Shown: piece after piece, positions 63,083 through 64,000 of the stretch
Numbering within the stretch: the stretch's first letter is position 1
How the letters are laid out: every line of letters starts with the position of its first letter
Origin: Pseudanabaena sp.
GTDB lineage: Bacteria > Cyanobacteriota > Cyanobacteriia > Pseudanabaenales > Pseudanabaenaceae
DNA: 64,000 nt
Direction: 5' to 3'
Assembly: GCA_003249015.1 (NCBI GenBank)
Contig: QBLS01000001.1
Coordinates: 1-64,000, forward strand
Translations under genes and position numbers: made by a program
The notes under the pieces: generated by a model
What the model was told of the DNA's origin: nothing
Databases searched by the model: none
What the model saw: the letters and a program-made list of their open reading frames with translations, nothing else

Positions 63083-63505
63083 TCAATTAGTCGCGCAGCG
63101 ATCGCATACGCCATTAACTGTCACTTCATAACCATCTACTTTTAGCCCTGAACGAATTCGCTGAAAGCCCAAACCCTCAAAGGCTTGCCACGCAATATCT
63201 TCAATTTCGCCACAACAACGACACCGAAAATGATGATGCGGTTCTACATTGGCATCATAGCGACATACACCTTGCTCTAGTAACACTTCACGGACTAGCC
63301 CTGCGTCACGCAAAGTCTGTAGTGACAGATAGACTGTCGCCTGTGAAGAGGTCGGTGCATCCTGATTAAGATCATTCAAAATCTGTTCAGCGGTGGGATG
63401 ATCTAGGCGATCGAGTAGATTTGCATAAACAGCAAAGCGTTGTGGCGTAACTCGCAACCCCTTAGATTTTAAGATTTGGACAACTCGATCTGCTTGTTCT
63501 TGCAT
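63083..63505 (-). CDS. perR: Peroxide-responsive Fur-family repressor PerR
   Basis: 140-residue Fur-family regulator. Structural zinc is held by C95xxC98 (CRCC) and C134xxC137 (CDRC). The regulatory metal ligands of PerR are all present by alignment to Bacillus PerR: His36, Asp84, His90, His92 and Asp103, the last being Asp rather than the Glu of Fur, which favours peroxide-sensing PerR. N-terminal winged helix with GLRVTPQRFAVYANLL. Divergent from a peroxiredoxin gene, as perR is in Synechocystis. AGGAG ribosome-binding site. Confidence 0.9.
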   Translation of the reverse strand: MQEQADRVVQILKSKGLRVTPQRFAVYANLLDRLDHPTAEQILNDLNQDAPTSSQATVYLSLQTLRDAGLVREVLLEQGVCRYDANVEPHHHFRCRCCGEIEDIAWQAFEGLGFQRIRSGLKVDGYEVTVNGVCDRCATN

Positions 63506-63650
63506 ATTAATTTACTCCTGACCGTTGCTGACTGTCCCCACAGAATTTTTGCTGCTCTTCTCACAACGAATGCTCACATTCACCACAAAAAGAGTAATTC
63601 AGCTAGACATTAGCCATATTTGTTTAGGCTGTTAATATATCATCCCTATA

Positions 63651-63667
63651 TAAGAATCACAATCTTA
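63651..63667. promoter_or_regulatory. Second, imperfect PerR-like site
   Basis: TAAGAATCACAATCTTA has perfect outer arms TAAGA/TCTTA but an asymmetric centre. It lies between perR and prx, 52 bp from the better site. Confidence 0.4.
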
Positions 63668-63718
63668 TTAAACTTTTTAAAAGAATTGAGTAGATATGAC
63701 TATTGACTAAGTTGTAAA

Positions 63719-63733
63719 TAAGAATTATTCTTA
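63719..63733. promoter_or_regulatory. Candidate PerR operator, 7-1-7 palindrome
   Basis: TAAGAATTATTCTTA is a perfect 7-1-7 inverted repeat, the geometry of PerR boxes (TTATAATNATTATAA in Bacillus). It ends 32 bp before the peroxiredoxin ATG, in a position to block transcription. Confidence 0.65.
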
Positions 63734-63765
63734 GAAGCGTCCAGAAAAACATCAAACATAAAAAC

Positions 63766-64000
63766 ATGGCAGTTATCGAAACCGTACCAAGCGTAGTATT
63801 TAAGACCCGTGTGCGCGATGAGTCCGTAGAAGGACCTAATCCTTACCGTTGGGAAGATAAGACCACTCAAGATTTGTTTGCTGGCAAGAAAGTTGTTGTT
63901 TTTTCTCTTCCTGGAGCTTTCACTCCTACCTGCTCCTCCAACCATTTGCCTCGCTACGAAGAGCTTTATGAAGAATTTAAAGCTTTGGGCGTAGATGCAG
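63766..64000 (+). CDS. Type II peroxiredoxin (Prx5 family), 5' part
   Basis: First 78 codons of a thiol peroxidase that reduces H2O2 and organic peroxides with glutathione or thioredoxin. Peroxidatic Cys56 is in [14 protein letters not shown], with [10 protein letters not shown] before it. The window ends inside the gene. Matches the sll1621-type peroxiredoxin that faces perR in Synechocystis. Start ATG 63766. Confidence 0.92.
   Translation, partial: MAVIETVPSVVFKTRVRDESVEGPNPYRWEDKTTQDLFAGKKVVVFSLPGAFTPTCSSNHLPRYEELYEEFKALGVDA

Noticed and set aside
1-64000. CRISPR array suggested by many repeats
   Set aside because: The repeats are dispersed palindromes between genes, not regularly spaced direct repeats, and no cas gene is present.

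Overview
The window is chromosomal DNA of a cyanobacterium, most likely a filamentous Pseudanabaena-like one (the genus is inference). Evidence is the very frequent HIP1 octamer GCGATCGC, cyanobacterial carotenoid genes (crtP, crtB), phylloquinone MenA, a CYP120-like P450, an SLH/OprB iron-type porin, a SigA plus group 2 sigma pair, DUF2854 and DUF928 proteins, and a pilG-pilH-pilI-pilJ (tax3-type) operon. Protein genes are found almost end to end. No tRNA, rRNA, CRISPR array, transposase or prophage gene was seen.

Layout: 0.3-8.0 kb, minus-strand pilus/phototaxis chemosensory operon whose PilJ receptor carries a huge acidic tail. 8.5-12.6 kb, alpha/beta hydrolase, photolyase-like flavoprotein and HemW-like radical SAM protein. 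12.8-18.7 kb, plus-strand run of a Tat-exported caspase-fold protein without catalytic residues, the lytic transglycosylase MltA, and a TPR/M48 membrane protein without its zinc site. 18.9-25.3 kb, unknown protein, P450, iron-type porin behind a near-perfect Fur box, and an aminotransferase. 25.7-37.1 kb, orphan HPt protein, four glycosyltransferases, menA, crtP-crtB and a receptor-like sensor whose kinase phospho-acceptor His is missing. 37.2-42.2 kb, the rpmH-rnpA-PH-yidC-jag-DUF177 cluster and sigA. 42.6-49 kb, DUF2854, tsaC, an exported SPOR-like protein, rimI, a TauE permease and clpC. 49-53.7 kb, minC-minD-minE (MinE with a long tail), a CCA/poly(A) nucleotidyltransferase and ssb. 54-61 kb, membrane protein, quinone-oxidoreductase-like enzyme, Crp-type regulator, fabI, yggT, small proteins and an isocitrate dehydrogenase. 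62-64 kb, group 2 sigma factor, then perR facing a type II peroxiredoxin across a region holding a perfect 7-1-7 operator.

Two things run through the window. First, intergenic space is packed with perfect or near-perfect palindromes (arms up to 27 bp, loops usually 0-5 nt). They fall into a few modular families, often touch or overlap stop codons, and lie between seven of the eight convergent gene pairs. They probably serve as bidirectional terminators in an organism whose phylum generally lacks Rho, but some also lie in divergent promoter regions, and at least two families look like roughly 100 bp MITE-like elements found in both orientations. Second, several proteins keep a fold but have lost the catalytic residues: caspase-like, M48-like and histidine-kinase-like. 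Two others (PilJ, MinE) carry long acidic C-terminal extensions.
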